Assembly: GCF_018919385.1 (NCBI RefSeq)
Contig: NZ_JAHLMF010000008.1
Location: 248,001 to 312,000 of the forward strand
DNA length: 64,000 nt
Reading direction: 5' to 3'
DNA from: Geomonas diazotrophica
GTDB lineage: Bacteria; Desulfobacterota; Desulfuromonadia; Geobacterales; Geobacteraceae
Shown: positions 1 through 10,316 of the stretch, piece after piece
How the letters are laid out: every line of letters starts with the position of its first letter
How positions within the stretch are numbered: the first letter of the stretch is position 1
Made by a program: the position numbers and the translations under genes
Notes under the pieces: model-generated
The model's input: the letters and a program-made list of their open reading frames with translations, nothing else
Databases searched by the model: none
Told to the model about the DNA's origin: nothing

Positions 1-928
1 GGACGTTTTTGGGGACGATGTAGCCGCCGCCGTTCATCACGTCAGCCGTGAAGATCATGTCAGCGGCGTTCATGCGCGCGGTGAGGCCGATGAGGGCAGC
101 CAGATTGCTCTCGCTGGGCTGCATCCGCTTGTAGGTGCGGTACATCGATTCGCCGCTAAGCCCCCCCGGCTCCCAGGCCTCGGCAAGGTGCATGGTTTGG
201 CTGAAGACGCCGCGAAACCAGTTGTCGAAGTTGTCCATCCCTCCCGGGACGTTCTCCACCAGCAGCCGGTCCAGGGCCGATACCGAGTCGTACAGGCAGA
301 CCGGCGGGTTGATCAGGAGCACGCGCCTGAAGTTGAAGCGATGTTCCTGGTCGTCGAGTTTCGCGACGAAGGCGGCGTCAAAGCCCCCAAGGCTGTACCC
401 GGCGAGCATGAAATGGGAGACGTCGACACGTTTGCGGACCTTCTGGTAGGCGAGATCCATCACCCGGTACAGGTCCTTGGCGTCGTCGGTGGCGATGCCG
501 GGGAGCCCGCTGGCCGCGTTCACCACGAAGTCCATGTGGGTCGGCGAGGTGAGCGAGATGACGTGGAATCCCGCCTGGTACAGCACCTTCTGCAGCTTCA
601 ACATGCGCGGGACGTCGAAACGGGAACCGGAACCCGCGATCAGGAAAACCAGCGGGGCCTTGTGATCCTGGGCCACCAGCGAGCAGACCAGCCCGTTTTC
701 GTACCAGAAGACCTCGGGTATCTCCCGCTTCGGGAAGGGTCGGACCACGAACTCGTGGACCGGGACCTCGTCGGGTAGCCGGACCTCGAATTCCTTCGGG
801 AGCTCCATGACCGTCGCCTCGTAGGGGTTCACGAAGGGGTAGAAGTAGGATTGCGGTGGCGCCGCGGCGGCAGGCCGGGCGGCAAGGAAGGAAAGAAGCA
901 GCAGAGTCAGCGCCAGTAAGCGTTTCAT
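1..928 (-). CDS. alpha/beta hydrolase family protein, C-terminus cut by window edge
   Basis: The open frame runs from an ATG at 928 off the left edge of the window (309 codons visible). The start follows a strong AGGGAGG Shine-Dalgarno site. The N-terminus is a classical signal peptide (MKRLLAL, hydrophobic run, AAA cleavage region), so the product is probably periplasmic. The visible part contains a beta-strand with VFLIAGSGS, an oxyanion-type turn, and a nucleophile elbow GYSLGG near residue 173, typical of serine alpha/beta hydrolases. The acid and histidine of the triad cannot be judged because the C-terminus is missing. It lies 23 bp downstream of the TAXI binding protein on the same strand and may share its transcript. 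Substrate unknown. Confidence 0.75.
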   Translation of the reverse strand, partial: MKRLLALTLLLLSFLAARPAAAAPPQSYFYPFVNPYEATVMELPKEFEVRLPDEVPVHEFVVRPFPKREIPEVFWYENGLVCSLVAQDHKAPLVFLIAGSGSRFDVPRMLKLQKVLYQAGFHVISLTSPTHMDFVVNAASGLPGIATDDAKDLYRVMDLAYQKVRKRVDVSHFMLAGYSLGGFDAAFVAKLDDQEHRFNFRRVLLINPPVCLYDSVSALDRLLVENVPGGMDNFDNWFRGVFSQTMHLAEAWEPGGLSGESMYRTYKRMQPSESNLAALIGLTARMNAADMIFTADVMNGGGYIVPKNV

Positions 929-951
929 GAAGACCTCCCTACTGCCGGCCG

Positions 952-1938
952 CTAAGGTATCAGGCCGGACTCTTTGAAGTAGCGTGCCGCCCCCGGATGC
1001 AGAGGAATGGCGGTGACACGAGCGGCCTGCTCCGGTGTCAGATCCTGAAAGATCGGATGCTGGCGCCGGAACAGGTCGAGGTTCCCGAGTATCTCGCGTA
1101 CGACATGGTACACGGACTCGTCAGACTGGTCGGCAGTGGTGAACAAGACGGTACGAACGCCGAGACTTTGCACCGCGCCAGCGGTCTGCACGTTGGGGTA
1201 GAACCGGGTGGGGATGAGAACCGGGGCGAGGAGCGGGTTGTTGGCCGTCACCTGCCTGATCAGCCCTTCGTCCAGCGGAACCAGGAGCACCTTGCGTTGT
1301 CCAGCACTCGCCTCCAGAACCGTCAGGTTCGGATGCCCGACGATGCAGAGGTAGGCGTCGATGTCCCCTTTTTGCAGCAGTTCCGGAGCGATCGCCGTAG
1401 AGTGCTCGGTGTTGATCACCTCCCCGGGATTGAGGCCGGACATCTGCAACAATGCGCTGGCGTACGTGTTGTCGATGGAGCCGGGGGCGCCGATGTTGAG
1501 CCTTTTCCCCTTCAGGTCCGAGACGCGCTTTATGCCGCTGTCCACCGCCGCAACGATGGTGACCGTTGCGGGATAGAGCCCGAGGACGGCCCGCAGTCCC
1601 CCTCTCGCCTTCCCCTCCCATGGACGCACACCCTGCATCGCCCTCTTCAGAAGTTCGGTTTCGGCGATGCCGAAAGCCGCCCTTCCCTCGGCGACGGCGT
1701 CGATGTTGGCCACCGACCCGGCCGAAGCGACGGTGGCGAGTCTCATGCCGTACACCGCGCTCTTCTTGTTGAAGATCTTGGCCACGGCACTGGCAGCGGC
1801 GTAGTAGGAACTGGTGGTGGTTCCCGAAGAGATGGAGAGGGGTTTGACGGTGCCGCACAGGGCACGGGGGACCGGGAAAAGTAGTGCTGCAGCAGCGGCC
1901 AGCAACACCAGGCGTGCGACCTGTCGGGAAAAGTGCAT
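952..1938 (-). CDS. TAXI family TRAP transporter solute-binding protein
   Basis: This is a 328-residue periplasmic binding protein of the TAXI class, whose members deliver solutes to TRAP transporters. A signal peptide (residues 1-28) is followed by the family pattern 'ISSGTTTSSYYAAASAVAKIFNK', recognised in part, a region about SAGSVANIDAV, and a later GAPGS ligand loop. I chose the ATG at 1938 because GGAGG lies just upstream; the frame can be extended 11 codons to 1971, but that start lacks a ribosome site. No TRAP membrane subunit (DctQM fusion) is in the window, so the receptor is orphaned here or used for sensing. It follows the ABC exporter genes on the same strand with a 70 bp gap. 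Ligand unknown. Confidence 0.8.
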   Translation of the reverse strand: MHFSRQVARLVLLAAAAALLFPVPRALCGTVKPLSISSGTTTSSYYAAASAVAKIFNKKSAVYGMRLATVASAGSVANIDAVAEGRAAFGIAETELLKRAMQGVRPWEGKARGGLRAVLGLYPATVTIVAAVDSGIKRVSDLKGKRLNIGAPGSIDNTYASALLQMSGLNPGEVINTEHSTAIAPELLQKGDIDAYLCIVGHPNLTVLEASAGQRKVLLVPLDEGLIRQVTANNPLLAPVLIPTRFYPNVQTAGAVQSLGVRTVLFTTADQSDESVYHVVREILGNLDLFRRQHPIFQDLTPEQAARVTAIPLHPGAARYFKESGLIP

Positions 1939-2008
1939 ATGCTCCTCCAGATAACCGGATTTAAGCAACAAGCCTTAGTTATACCAAAATTTCCTACGTG
2001 CACACGTT

Positions 2009-3136
2009 TCACGTCATGGTTGCGATGGTCTTTCGGAAGCGTGAAAGCGAGATGGCGAAGAGGACGCTCCCGATCAGGAAGAGCGCGGCGAACTGGGGCC
2101 ACACCACGTCAAACCCGGCGCCGCGGTACAGGATCGCCTGTGCGAGCATGACGAAGTGGGTGTTGGGGGCCGCGAGCATGACGCCGCGCACCGGCCCCGG
2201 CATGCTCTCGCGCGGCGTGGTGCCACCGGAAAGGATCTGCAGGGGAAGTAGGACCAGCATGGTAAGAAGGCCGAACTGCGGCATGCTGCGCGCCACCGTG
2301 CCCAGGAAGATGCCGAGGGAGGTGGTTGCGAAGAGGTGCAGGGCGGTACCCGCCAAAAATAGCGGCACCGACCCCTCTACCGGGACCCGCAGCGCCCCTT
2401 CGACCACAAGGTAGAGCGAGGCGGTGGTGGCGCAGAGCACCACGAGGGCCATGGACCAGACCTTGGCCATCATGATCTCAAAGGGAGTGATGGGCATGAC
2501 CAGGAGATGCTCGACGGTACCGTGCTCCCGTTCACGGATCAGGGCGGCACCGGTCAGGATGATGGAAAGCAGGGTGATGTTGTCAATGATCTTCATGACG
2601 GCGCCGAACCAGGGTTTATTCAACTCCGGGTTGAAACGCGCCCTGAGAGCCAGGTCGACCTGCTGCCCCGAATCGGGGCGGTAGCGCTGCAAAAAACCGG
2701 CGATCTCGTTGGAGACGATGGTCTGGATGTGGGCGTTGCCGGTGAAGGCCTGGCTCATCCTGGTGGCGTCGATGTTCAGCTGGATTTCGGCGCTGCGTCC
2801 GGCGAGAAGGTCGCGCTGGAAATCGGGGGGGATGGAGAGGGCAAAGGTGTCGAGACCCGCATCCATCCTGGCGTCCATCTCTTCCCGGGTGATGAAGGAC
2901 GGAGGGGAGAACTGGGGCGGATAGAAGGCATCGCCGATCCGGATGGAAAGCTGGGAGCGGTCCTCATCCACGATGGCGATGGGGGCCTTGTGCAGGGTCT
3001 CGGGCATGGCGGTCGCCGCGGCGTAAATGGCGAGCGAGAAGGCGTAGCAGATCAGGACCAGCATGACCGGGTCGCGCAGCAGGCTGAAGAGTTCCTTGAC
3101 ACCGAGGTGGACGATGTTGGCAACGCGCATGGTCAC
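2009..3136 (-). CDS. ABC-2 type transporter permease (YhhJ-like)
   Basis: A 375-residue ABC-2 membrane subunit: one transmembrane segment near residues 20-40, a large extracytoplasmic domain (about 45-170, with [14 protein letters not shown] and the IPPDFQRDL pattern), and five to six C-terminal transmembrane helices (about 175-365). The motif '[17 protein letters not shown]' is the usual cytoplasmic loop of this family. Its ATG overlaps the stop of the ABC fusion gene by 4 bp, so the two are translationally coupled. With the HlyD adaptor and the NodT-type outer-membrane factor upstream it forms a tripartite ABC exporter of the YhiI-RbbA-YhhJ type. Substrate is not evident. Confidence 0.9.
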   Translation of the reverse strand: MTMRVANIVHLGVKELFSLLRDPVMLVLICYAFSLAIYAAATAMPETLHKAPIAIVDEDRSQLSIRIGDAFYPPQFSPPSFITREEMDARMDAGLDTFALSIPPDFQRDLLAGRSAEIQLNIDATRMSQAFTGNAHIQTIVSNEIAGFLQRYRPDSGQQVDLALRARFNPELNKPWFGAVMKIIDNITLLSIILTGAALIREREHGTVEHLLVMPITPFEIMMAKVWSMALVVLCATTASLYLVVEGALRVPVEGSVPLFLAGTALHLFATTSLGIFLGTVARSMPQFGLLTMLVLLPLQILSGGTTPRESMPGPVRGVMLAAPNTHFVMLAQAILYRGAGFDVVWPQFAALFLIGSVLFAISLSRFRKTIATMT

Positions 3137-5922
3137 GATTCCTGCTTCTTGAGCATGACCGTCCCCAGGAAAAGAAGGATCGGTGCGGCCAGGGCAAGTG
3201 GAAGAAAGAACAGCTTCAGCTCCTCGAACCCTAGCCCCTTCCCGAAGGTCCCGCGGGCTATCAGGAGAAAATAGGTGGTCGGGTAGACGCGGCCGATGAG
3301 GGCCCCCACCCCTTCAAGAGAGCGGACCGGCTCCAGCATGCCGCAGAACTCGACGGCGGGGAGGATGGTCAAAAGCGCCGTGCCGAAAAGGGCGGCGATC
3401 TGGCTCTTCATGAAGGTGGAGATGACCAGGCCAAGCCCGGTCGCGGCACCCACGTACAAGAAACCGCCAAGGCAGAGCGCGGCGAGGCTCCCCTTAAGGG
3501 GGACCCGGAAGATGAAGACCGCCTGGAGGGTGAGGAGCAGGAAGCTCGCCATGGAGAGGACCAGGTAGGGGAGCTGCTTGCCGAGCAGGAACTCCAGCTT
3601 GGTCACGGGCGTCACGTAGAGGTTCACGATGGAGCCGAGCTCCTTCTCGCGCACCACCGAGAGCGCGGTGACGATGGCCGGGATCATCATCAAAAGAAGC
3701 GGGATCACGGCGGGGACCATGGCTGGGAGGCTCTTCACGTCGGGGTTGTAGCGGTAGCGGGTCTGGATGCTCGCCTGGGCGAGCGCCGGCGGAGAACTCA
3801 GGCGCTGCCGCGCCAGGTTGGCGAGCCAGTGGGCATGCATCCCCTGCACGTAGCCGCGCACGGTCTCGGCGCGGGAGGGCATGGTGCCGTCGATCCACGC
3901 CCCGACGGAAACAGGCCTGCCGTGTTCGAGGTCTCGTGCGAACCCCGGCGGTATCTCGATGGCAAGGGATATGTCGTTCGAGCGCATGCGGCGGTCCAGC
4001 TCCGCATAATCGCTAAGGGGGGGACGCTCCTTGAAGTAGCGCGAGCCGGCAAGGTTCAAGGCGTAGTCGCGGCTCAGGGTGCTCTGGTCCCGGTCCAAAA
4101 CGGCATAGGTCAGGTCCTCTACGTCCATGGTGATGCCGTACCCCATCACGAACATCAGGATGACGCAGCCCAGAAGGGCAAGACAGAGCCGGACCGGGTC
4201 GCGGCGCAGTTCCAGCGCCTCGCGGTGGGCGTAACTGAACAGGCGGCGCAGGCTGAAGACTCGCCCTGCCGGAGTTCCGGGATAGCCGCAATTGGCGGCT
4301 GCAACGGCCTCCTGCGGTTCTTCTACGGCAAAGGCGCAGCCCATCGCGGCGGGCTCCTCGCAGGCCTCTTCCAGGTAGCCGATGAAGGCCTCCTCCAGGT
4401 CTGCGGCTCCCCTGTCCCGCACCAGCCGCGCGGGGGCGTCGCTCACCAGCACCCGCCCGGCATGCATGAGGGAGATCCGGTCGCAGCGCTCCGCTTCGTT
4501 CATGAAATGGGTGGAGATAAAGATGGTGACCTGGTCGCGGCGGGCCAGGTCCACCATGATCTGCCAGAAGCCGTCCCGCGCCACCGGGTCCACCCCGGAA
4601 GTCGGCTCGTCGAGGATCAGCAACTCTGGGCCATGGATCATGGCGACGGCAAGGGAAAGCCGCTGGCGCACGCCGAGTGGGAGCGCATCGGGAAGGAAAT
4701 CCATCACCTCCTCGAGCCCGAAGCGCCGCGCCATCTCGGCAACGCGTGAGGGTATCACAGACTCGGGAAGACGGAAAAGGCGCGCGTGGAGCACGAGGTT
4801 CTGGCGCACCGTGAGTTCGGAGTAAAGGGAGAAGGACTGGGTCATGTAGCCGACCCGGCGCCGGGTGTCGAGGTCGCCGGGATCGACCGGCCGCCCGAAA
4901 AGGCTCGCCTCCCCTTCGCTGGCGGGGAGAAGCCCGGTAAGCATCTTCATGGTGGTGGTCTTGCCGCAGCCGTTGGAGCCGAGGAATCCGAAGATCTCCC
5001 CCTTCCCGATCCGGAAGCTGACCCGGTCCACCGCGGTGAAGTCGCCAAAGCGCATGGTGAGGCCGGAGGCCTCGATAGCCGTTTCGGCAGCGAGCTCCCC
5101 TTCCCTCGCGGGGATGAGCACCGGCCGGTACCCCGCACGCTGCGCTGGGGGGAGGAGCGCGATGAAGGCCTCCTCCAGGGTACGGCTGGCGGTCTGCTCG
5201 AGGAGCTCAGCAGGCGTTCCGGTCGCCAGCACCTTCCCGGCGTTCAGCGCCACCAGCCAGTCGAAGCGCGCCGCCTCCTCCATGTAGGCGGTCGCGACCA
5301 GGATGCTCATGCCGCTTTGCCGGCTGCGGATACGCCCAATCAGTTCCCAGAACTGGCGTCGCGACAGCGGGTCGACGCCGGTGGTCGGTTCGTCCAGGAT
5401 GAGCAGGTCGGGATCGTGGATCAGCGCGCAGCAAAGCCCGAGTTTTTGTTTCATCCCACCGGAGAGCTTGCCAGCAGGTCTGCCAGCAAAGGGGGCGAGT
5501 CCCGTGGCGGCAAGGAGTTCGCCGATGCGCCGATCGCGCTCGGCGCGGCCGTGGCCAAAGAGACGGGCGAAGAAATCCACGTTCTCGAAGACCGACAGGG
5601 TCGGGTAGAGGTTGCGCCCCAGCCCCTGGGGCATGTACGCGATGCGCGGGCAGACCCGCCTTCTGTGGGCGGGGTCGGCCATGCTGCCGCCGAGGACTTC
5701 CACCCTCCCCGCCTGCAGCCTGCGGGAACCGGCCACCAGGGAAAACAGGGTGGACTTCCCCACCCCGTCCGGACCGATGGTCCCCACCGTGCATCCTGCC
5801 GGCAGGGCGAGGGTGACGTCATCGAGCGCAACGGTCCTGCCGTAGCGGAGCGTTACCCTCTCCAAAAGGGCGGCGCTGCCGCCTTCCCCGCCCCCATCCT
5901 GCCCTGGAGCCTGCGGGGTCAC
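3133..5922 (-). CDS. ABC transporter fusion: two ATPase domains plus ABC-2 permease (RbbA/YhiH-like)
   Basis: A 929-residue fusion. ATPase domain 1 (about 20-250) has Walker [10 protein letters not shown] (50-58), signature LSGGMKQK and Walker [14 protein letters not shown]. ATPase domain 2 (about 285-520) has Walker [10 protein letters not shown] and Walker [14 protein letters not shown], but its signature reads LPLGVRQR instead of LSGGQ-type. The remainder (about 560-929) is an ABC-2 permease with one N-terminal helix, an extracytoplasmic domain and five to six C-terminal helices. It overlaps HlyD upstream and the permease downstream by 4 bp each. This layout is known from the RbbA/YhiH family, whose exporters pair with HlyD-type adaptors. 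The name RbbA implies ribosome association in E. coli; here the operon argues for export. Confidence 0.9.
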   Translation of the reverse strand: MTPQAPGQDGGGEGGSAALLERVTLRYGRTVALDDVTLALPAGCTVGTIGPDGVGKSTLFSLVAGSRRLQAGRVEVLGGSMADPAHRRRVCPRIAYMPQGLGRNLYPTLSVFENVDFFARLFGHGRAERDRRIGELLAATGLAPFAGRPAGKLSGGMKQKLGLCCALIHDPDLLILDEPTTGVDPLSRRQFWELIGRIRSRQSGMSILVATAYMEEAARFDWLVALNAGKVLATGTPAELLEQTASRTLEEAFIALLPPAQRAGYRPVLIPAREGELAAETAIEASGLTMRFGDFTAVDRVSFRIGKGEIFGFLGSNGCGKTTTMKMLTGLLPASEGEASLFGRPVDPGDLDTRRRVGYMTQSFSLYSELTVRQNLVLHARLFRLPESVIPSRVAEMARRFGLEEVMDFLPDALPLGVRQRLSLAVAMIHGPELLILDEPTSGVDPVARDGFWQIMVDLARRDQVTIFISTHFMNEAERCDRISLMHAGRVLVSDAPARLVRDRGAADLEEAFIGYLEEACEEPAAMGCAFAVEEPQEAVAAANCGYPGTPAGRVFSLRRLFSYAHREALELRRDPVRLCLALLGCVILMFVMGYGITMDVEDLTYAVLDRDQSTLSRDYALNLAGSRYFKERPPLSDYAELDRRMRSNDISLAIEIPPGFARDLEHGRPVSVGAWIDGTMPSRAETVRGYVQGMHAHWLANLARQRLSSPPALAQASIQTRYRYNPDVKSLPAMVPAVIPLLLMMIPAIVTALSVVREKELGSIVNLYVTPVTKLEFLLGKQLPYLVLSMASFLLLTLQAVFIFRVPLKGSLAALCLGGFLYVGAATGLGLVISTFMKSQIAALFGTALLTILPAVEFCGMLEPVRSLEGVGALIGRVYPTTYFLLIARGTFGKGLGFEELKLFFLPLALAAPILLFLGTVMLKKQES

Positions 5923-6986
5923 CGGACTACCTTCTTGAGGTGCGCCGGCCAGGGGCGCTTCTCATCGAGCCGCACGTAGGCCATGCCGGGAAGGCCGGTC
6001 TTCACCTGGGTGATGTGCTTTTTAAGGAGCTCCACCGGGAGCTGGGCCCTCACCCTGAACATGAGCTTTTCGCGCTCGCTCGCAGTCTCGACTGTCTTCG
6101 GGGTGAACTGGGCCACGTCGGAGATGAAGGAGACGCGTGCCGGTATGACGTACTGAGGTGCCGCATCGAGTACGAGCCGCACCTCGGTGCCAAGTGCCAC
6201 CCTTCCCGCCGCCGCGGTTGGCAGGAAGAAGGTCATGTAGACGTCGCTCAAGTCGACCATGCTTACCACCCGTCCTCCTGCGGCAACCACTTCTCCTGGC
6301 TGAGCCACGCGGTACTGCACCCGGCCGTCGCGCGGCGACTTGAGCGCTGCGTCCCTCAAATCCGCCTCGATGCGCTGCACCGTGGCGCCCACCGCCGCCA
6401 CGTTGGAAACCTCGCCCAGCACCTTCTGCCGCGCCGTGGCCACGGCCGCCTCCGCCGCCGCCTCCTGGGCGCGCGCCGCCGCCGTCGACGCCTTTGCGCT
6501 GGCCAGGCGGGCCAGATCGTCATCGGCTTCCTGCTGTGAGGTGGCCCCCTCGGCGGCCAGCGTTCTGGAACGGGCCACCCTTTTGCCGGCCAGCGCGAGC
6601 TCCGCCTCGCGCTGCGCCACGACCGCCTGGGCCGCGGCCTTCTCGCTGGCGCGCTGGGTCATCTCGCTCTTCGAGGTGAGCACGGCGTTTTGTGCCTTGA
6701 CCAGCTGTGCCTGGGCCTCCCGGTGCTGCGCCTTGAGCACCTCGGTGTCCATGAGCGCCACAATCTGGCCGCTTCTGACGAACTCCCCTTCCCTGACCAT
6801 GATCTCCTGCACGCGGCCGGGGCTCTTGGGCCCGACGTCGATCTCGACCGCTTCGATACGGCCGTTACCGCTAACGATCCCCTCATCGGCGTTGCGACGC
6901 CCGAACTGCTGCCACAGGATCAGGGCGAGCAGCATCAGCACCACCACTGCCGCGACCTGGATCCTCCTGTTACCAAGGCCTCTCAT
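5919..6986 (-). CDS. HlyD family periplasmic adaptor (membrane fusion protein)
   Basis: A 355-residue adaptor with an N-terminal membrane anchor (residues 9-26), then a biotinyl-lipoyl half-motif ([31 protein letters not shown], seen in part), a long alanine-rich coiled-coil hairpin (about 90-205), the second lipoyl half and a beta-barrel domain. It bridges the inner-membrane ABC exporter to an outer-membrane factor. The gene overlaps the stop of the upstream outer-membrane factor and the start of the downstream ABC fusion by 4 bp each, so all are one operon. The start codon is ATG at 6986. Confidence 0.9.
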   Translation of the reverse strand: MRGLGNRRIQVAAVVVLMLLALILWQQFGRRNADEGIVSGNGRIEAVEIDVGPKSPGRVQEIMVREGEFVRSGQIVALMDTEVLKAQHREAQAQLVKAQNAVLTSKSEMTQRASEKAAAQAVVAQREAELALAGKRVARSRTLAAEGATSQQEADDDLARLASAKASTAAARAQEAAAEAAVATARQKVLGEVSNVAAVGATVQRIEADLRDAALKSPRDGRVQYRVAQPGEVVAAGGRVVSMVDLSDVYMTFFLPTAAAGRVALGTEVRLVLDAAPQYVIPARVSFISDVAQFTPKTVETASEREKLMFRVRAQLPVELLKKHITQVKTGLPGMAYVRLDEKRPWPAHLKKVVR

Positions 6987-8560
6987 GGCTTGGCCTCCCC
7001 CTTCGGAATTCCCCCCGCACGGGGACGGGATGCACCTTTTTCAGGCGTGCCTTCCTCCGCGTCCCCTTCTCCCCCCAGCGCTGCGTAAAGCTCAACCCCG
7101 GCAGAAAGCAGGGCGCGCCGCGTCTGCACCAGGGCCTGCTGGGCAACAAAGCGGTCCCGTTCCGCGTCGAGCACCTCGAGATAGGTGGCGGCCCCCGTGT
7201 CGTAGCGGAGCCTGGCCAGCCGGGTGCGCTCGGTCTGCGCGGTCAGCGTGGCACGCTGCGCCTCCACCTGCTCGGCCAGCCAGTGCCGCTGCGCCAGCGC
7301 GTCTGCCACATCGCGGAAGGCCCGCTGCACCACGCGCTCGTACCCGGCTACGGCCTCGCGCTCCCTGGCCCTGGCGAGCTCCAGGTTCGCCGCGTTGCGC
7401 CCCCCCTGGAAGATAGGGAGGGAAATGGCCGGGGCAAAACTCCAGGCGCCGCTTCCGGCAGCGAATAGCCCGGATAGCTCGCTGCTAGCCGTACCGAAGC
7501 TGCCGGTGAGTGCGATAGCCGGGAAGAAGGCTGCCCGCGCTGCGCCTATGGCCGCGTTGGCGGCCTTTAGGTCGTGTTCGGCGGCCATCACGTCCGGACG
7601 GTTGAGGAGAAGATCGGAGGGGAGCCCGGGGGCGATGGCCGCGATAAAATCCTGTTCCACCGCGCTCAAGGGGAGCGGCGCGAGGTTCACCGCCTCCCCC
7701 GCGAGGAGGGCCAGCGCATTCAGGTTAAGGGCGCGCAGCCGCATCAGCGCCGGGAGTTCGGCCCTGGCCTGGTTCAGCAGGGTCTCCGCCTGCACCGCGT
7801 CCAGTTTCGAAGCGGAGCCGACCTCGAAGCGGCGCCTGGCGATGCGGAAGGATTCTTCACGGCTTTGTATGGTGGCCTTTGCCAGGGAAACCCGTTCGAA
7901 AAGCTCGCGCTCCACAAGGTAGCTCTGGGCAACCTGAGCCACCAGGCTCACCTGGACCGCGCGCCGGGCCTCGATGCTCGAGAGGTACGACTCGAGAGCG
8001 GCCTCTTTAAGGCTCCCTACCCTCCCCCAGAAATCGAGCTCCCAGCTGGCAAGGAAGAGGCCGGTCTCGAAGAGGTTGCCTGTCATGGCCTGTCCGGTGA
8101 CGGAGAGATCTGCCGGGGTGCGGGAGCGCTCCGCCCTGGCGCCGGCAGAGATGCCGGGGAGCTGGTCGGCGCGGCGGATGCCGTAGAAGGCGCGGGCCTC
8201 CTCGATCTTACGCCGGGCAACGGCAAGGTCCCGGTTCTGTTCCAGGGCACGAGAGATCAGGCGCTTTAATTCGGGATCAGCAAAGAAGGCGGTCCAGCCG
8301 GGAAGGGATGCGGCAGCCCCGTTGTCGTGCCCCGCTTCCGGGTAGTGCTGCGGGACAGGGAGCGCGGGGCGCTGGTAGGAGGGTTTCAGCGAGCAGCCGC
8401 ACAGAAGAACGGCCAGGCAGAATAAAAGAGGCGTGGGAAAAAGCGGACGAGTGCGTGACGGCGCTTTCGGAGTCAGAGGGCCCGGCCGGGCGGAGGTTTG
8501 CCCCGGCCGGCAGGAAGGTTCGGGTTCCAGCGGGTCGCCGTCTTCCGGCTTCTGTGCCAT
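6983..8560 (-). CDS. NodT-type outer membrane efflux lipoprotein
   Basis: A 525-residue outer-membrane channel of the TolC/NodT type with two repeated OEP domains. The lipobox LLCGC lies near residues 52-56, an unusually long distance from the start; the ATG at 8560 follows AGAGGAG at a good distance, so I kept it, although a later non-ATG start is possible. It is the first gene of the ABC export operon (four genes with 4 bp overlaps). It is homologous to the other outer-membrane factor encoded at 8900-10315 (shared '[16 protein letters not shown]'-type and 'GGRNxANLExA' regions), suggesting an old duplication. Confidence 0.9.
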   Translation of the reverse strand: MAQKPEDGDPLEPEPSCRPGQTSARPGPLTPKAPSRTRPLFPTPLLFCLAVLLCGCSLKPSYQRPALPVPQHYPEAGHDNGAAASLPGWTAFFADPELKRLISRALEQNRDLAVARRKIEEARAFYGIRRADQLPGISAGARAERSRTPADLSVTGQAMTGNLFETGLFLASWELDFWGRVGSLKEAALESYLSSIEARRAVQVSLVAQVAQSYLVERELFERVSLAKATIQSREESFRIARRRFEVGSASKLDAVQAETLLNQARAELPALMRLRALNLNALALLAGEAVNLAPLPLSAVEQDFIAAIAPGLPSDLLLNRPDVMAAEHDLKAANAAIGAARAAFFPAIALTGSFGTASSELSGLFAAGSGAWSFAPAISLPIFQGGRNAANLELARAREREAVAGYERVVQRAFRDVADALAQRHWLAEQVEAQRATLTAQTERTRLARLRYDTGAATYLEVLDAERDRFVAQQALVQTRRALLSAGVELYAALGGEGDAEEGTPEKGASRPRAGGIPKGEAKP

Positions 8561-8671
8561 GAATACGCTCCTCTGTCACAAGGAATTCTTCACAAGCTAC
8601 AGCGAGGGCACCCCGAAGAAAATACACTATCTACGCTACGGGAAGCTCTCAGGTAAAACTATAAACCCAAT

Positions 8672-8803
8672 CTAGTGTTTGAAAAGAAAGTGGACCAGAT
8701 TTATCGGCCAGTCAGGATGAGGCTCCGGTGCCAGAAGGTAGTAAGCTGTGAGTAAAGCGGCAACGGCGATTACGCAGTAGAGGGTGATGCGTGCTCTGGA
8801 CAA
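8672..8803 (-). CDS. small membrane protein (43 aa), TTG start
   Basis: A 43-codon reading frame that starts at TTG (8803) behind an excellent GGAAGGAG ribosome site five bases upstream and ends at TAG. The predicted peptide has a basic N-terminus (MSRARITLY), one clear transmembrane stretch (CVIAVAALLTAYYLLA) and a short tail ending in HFLFKH. It lies between the outer-membrane factor of the RND pump and the ABC export operon, all on the same strand. I do not recognise it. Small single-span proteins are known companions of RND pumps (AcrZ), but there is no evident sequence match, so that link is only inference. Confidence 0.55.
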   Translation of the reverse strand: MSRARITLYCVIAVAALLTAYYLLAPEPHPDWPINLVHFLFKH

Positions 8804-8863
8804 CGGGGCTCCTTCCGGCCACAGGGAATTCGACGCGGTTCGCCCCCCTGCGCTGTACTTCGT

Positions 8864-8887
8864 CCCCGGGCCGGCACCGGCCCGGGG
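8864..8887 (-). repeat. GC-rich perfect inverted repeat downstream of the RND outer-membrane gene
   Basis: CCCCGGGCCGG and its exact complement are separated by two bases. This forms a very stable hairpin 13 bp after the outer-membrane factor stop. On the minus strand there is no T-run after it, so it is not a standard intrinsic terminator; it could slow transcription or protect the mRNA 3' end before the small ORF and the ABC operon. Confidence 0.6.
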
Positions 8888-8899
8888 ATATTTTCTGCC

Positions 8900-10315
8900 T
8901 TACTTGCTGCCGCCTCCCAACACCTTGTAGAGGGTCACCATGTTGTTCAGGCGCGCGAGGCGGGTGGTGATCAGGTTCTGCTGGGCCGCGTACAGCGAGC
9001 GCTGGGCGTCAAGGACGTTCAGGTAGCTGTCGATGCCGGTCTGGTAGCGGGCCTGGGAGAGACGGAAGGTCTCGGCAGTGGCGCCGGTCAGGGATTGCTG
9101 TGCCGCCACCTGCTCGTCGATGGTGCCGCGCTGGGCGAGCGCGTCGGCTACCTCGCGGAACGCGTTCTGGATCGCCTTCTCGTACTGGGCTACGGCTATG
9201 TCGCGGTCCACCTTGGCCACCTCGAGGTTCGCCTGGTTGCGCCCCCCTTCGAAGATCGGGACCGAGACGCTCGGCGCGAAACTCCAGGCCAGGTTCCCCC
9301 CCTTGAACAAGCCGGTGAGCTGGTCGCTGCCAAAGCCCACGCTGGTGGTCAGGGCGATGCGCGGGAAAAAGGCTGCGCGCGCCGCACCGATGTTGGCGTT
9401 GGCGCCTTTGAGGCTGTACTCGGCCTGCAGGATGTCCGGACGGGAGAGGAGCACGTCCGAGGGGAGCCCCGGCGCCACGTCCTTGACCGCGGTGAGAGCC
9501 TCGGTCAGCGACTTGGGGAGGAGGTCCTGCGGGACGTCGGAACCGACCACCAGGGCGAGGGCGTTAAGGTCCTGCGCCACCAAAGTGGTGTAGCGGGCAA
9601 TGTCCACTCGGGCGGAGTCCACGCTGGTCTGGGACTGCTGCAGGTCCAGCGCGGAGGCGACGCCCGCCTCGAACCGGCTCTTGCTGAGCCGGTAGGACTC
9701 CTGCTGGTTCGCCAGGGTGTCCTTGGCGAGCTGCAGGCGCTCGAGATCGGAACCGAGCGTCAGGTAGGCGTTGGCCACCTGGGATACCAGGGTGATCTGC
9801 ACGCTGCGACGCGCCTGTTCGGTGGAGAGATACTGCTCAAGCGCCTGGTCCTTCAGGCTCCTGATCCTGCCGAAAAGGTCGAGCTCATAGGAACTGATAC
9901 CGACCGAGACGTTGTAGGAGTGCCCCACGCCACCGTTGCCGTTCTGGGCCAGGTCGTCGGCCGTCTTCTTGACGGAAAACGAGCCGTCGCCGGTGACCGT
10001 TGGGAAGAGGTCGGCGCGCTTTATCTGGTACAGGGCGCGGTAGCGGTCCATGTTCAGCACCGCCACCTTGAGGTCACGGTTGTTGTCCAGGGCGAGCGTG
10101 ATCAGCTTCTGCAACTGGGGCTCGACGAAGAACTCCTGCCAGGGGATCTCCGCCAAGGGCTTCTGCGCAGCCGGCTCCGCCTTGTAGGAAGGGCCGTTGG
10201 GCCAGTTGGCCGGGACCGGAGCCGCCGGCTGGGTGTATTTGGGTGCCATGGAGGCGCAGCCTGAAAGGAACAGGAAGGCGGCCAGGGCAAGGGGTTTGGC
10301 TATCGCGCGTGTCAT
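8900..10315 (-). CDS. outer membrane efflux factor (OprM/TolC family lipoprotein)
   Basis: A 471-residue outer-membrane channel lipoprotein: signal peptide with lipobox LSGC at about residues 17-20, followed by two OEP repeats rich in alanine and glutamine, including the family patterns '[19 protein letters not shown]' (part) and '[14 protein letters not shown]'. Its start lies one base after the stop of the RND pump gene, so the two are coupled. Together with the adaptor at 13568-14833 and the pump at 10317-13478 it makes a complete tripartite efflux system spanning both membranes. Confidence 0.93.
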   Translation of the reverse strand: MTRAIAKPLALAAFLFLSGCASMAPKYTQPAAPVPANWPNGPSYKAEPAAQKPLAEIPWQEFFVEPQLQKLITLALDNNRDLKVAVLNMDRYRALYQIKRADLFPTVTGDGSFSVKKTADDLAQNGNGGVGHSYNVSVGISSYELDLFGRIRSLKDQALEQYLSTEQARRSVQITLVSQVANAYLTLGSDLERLQLAKDTLANQQESYRLSKSRFEAGVASALDLQQSQTSVDSARVDIARYTTLVAQDLNALALVVGSDVPQDLLPKSLTEALTAVKDVAPGLPSDVLLSRPDILQAEYSLKGANANIGAARAAFFPRIALTTSVGFGSDQLTGLFKGGNLAWSFAPSVSVPIFEGGRNQANLEVAKVDRDIAVAQYEKAIQNAFREVADALAQRGTIDEQVAAQQSLTGATAETFRLSQARYQTGIDSYLNVLDAQRSLYAAQQNLITTRLARLNNMVTLYKVLGGGSK

Positions 10316-10316
10316 G

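Noticed and set aside
8864-8887. hairpin as a rho-independent terminator of the efflux operon
   Set aside because: The stem is strong, but on the transcribed strand it is not followed by Ts; it is listed as an inverted repeat only.
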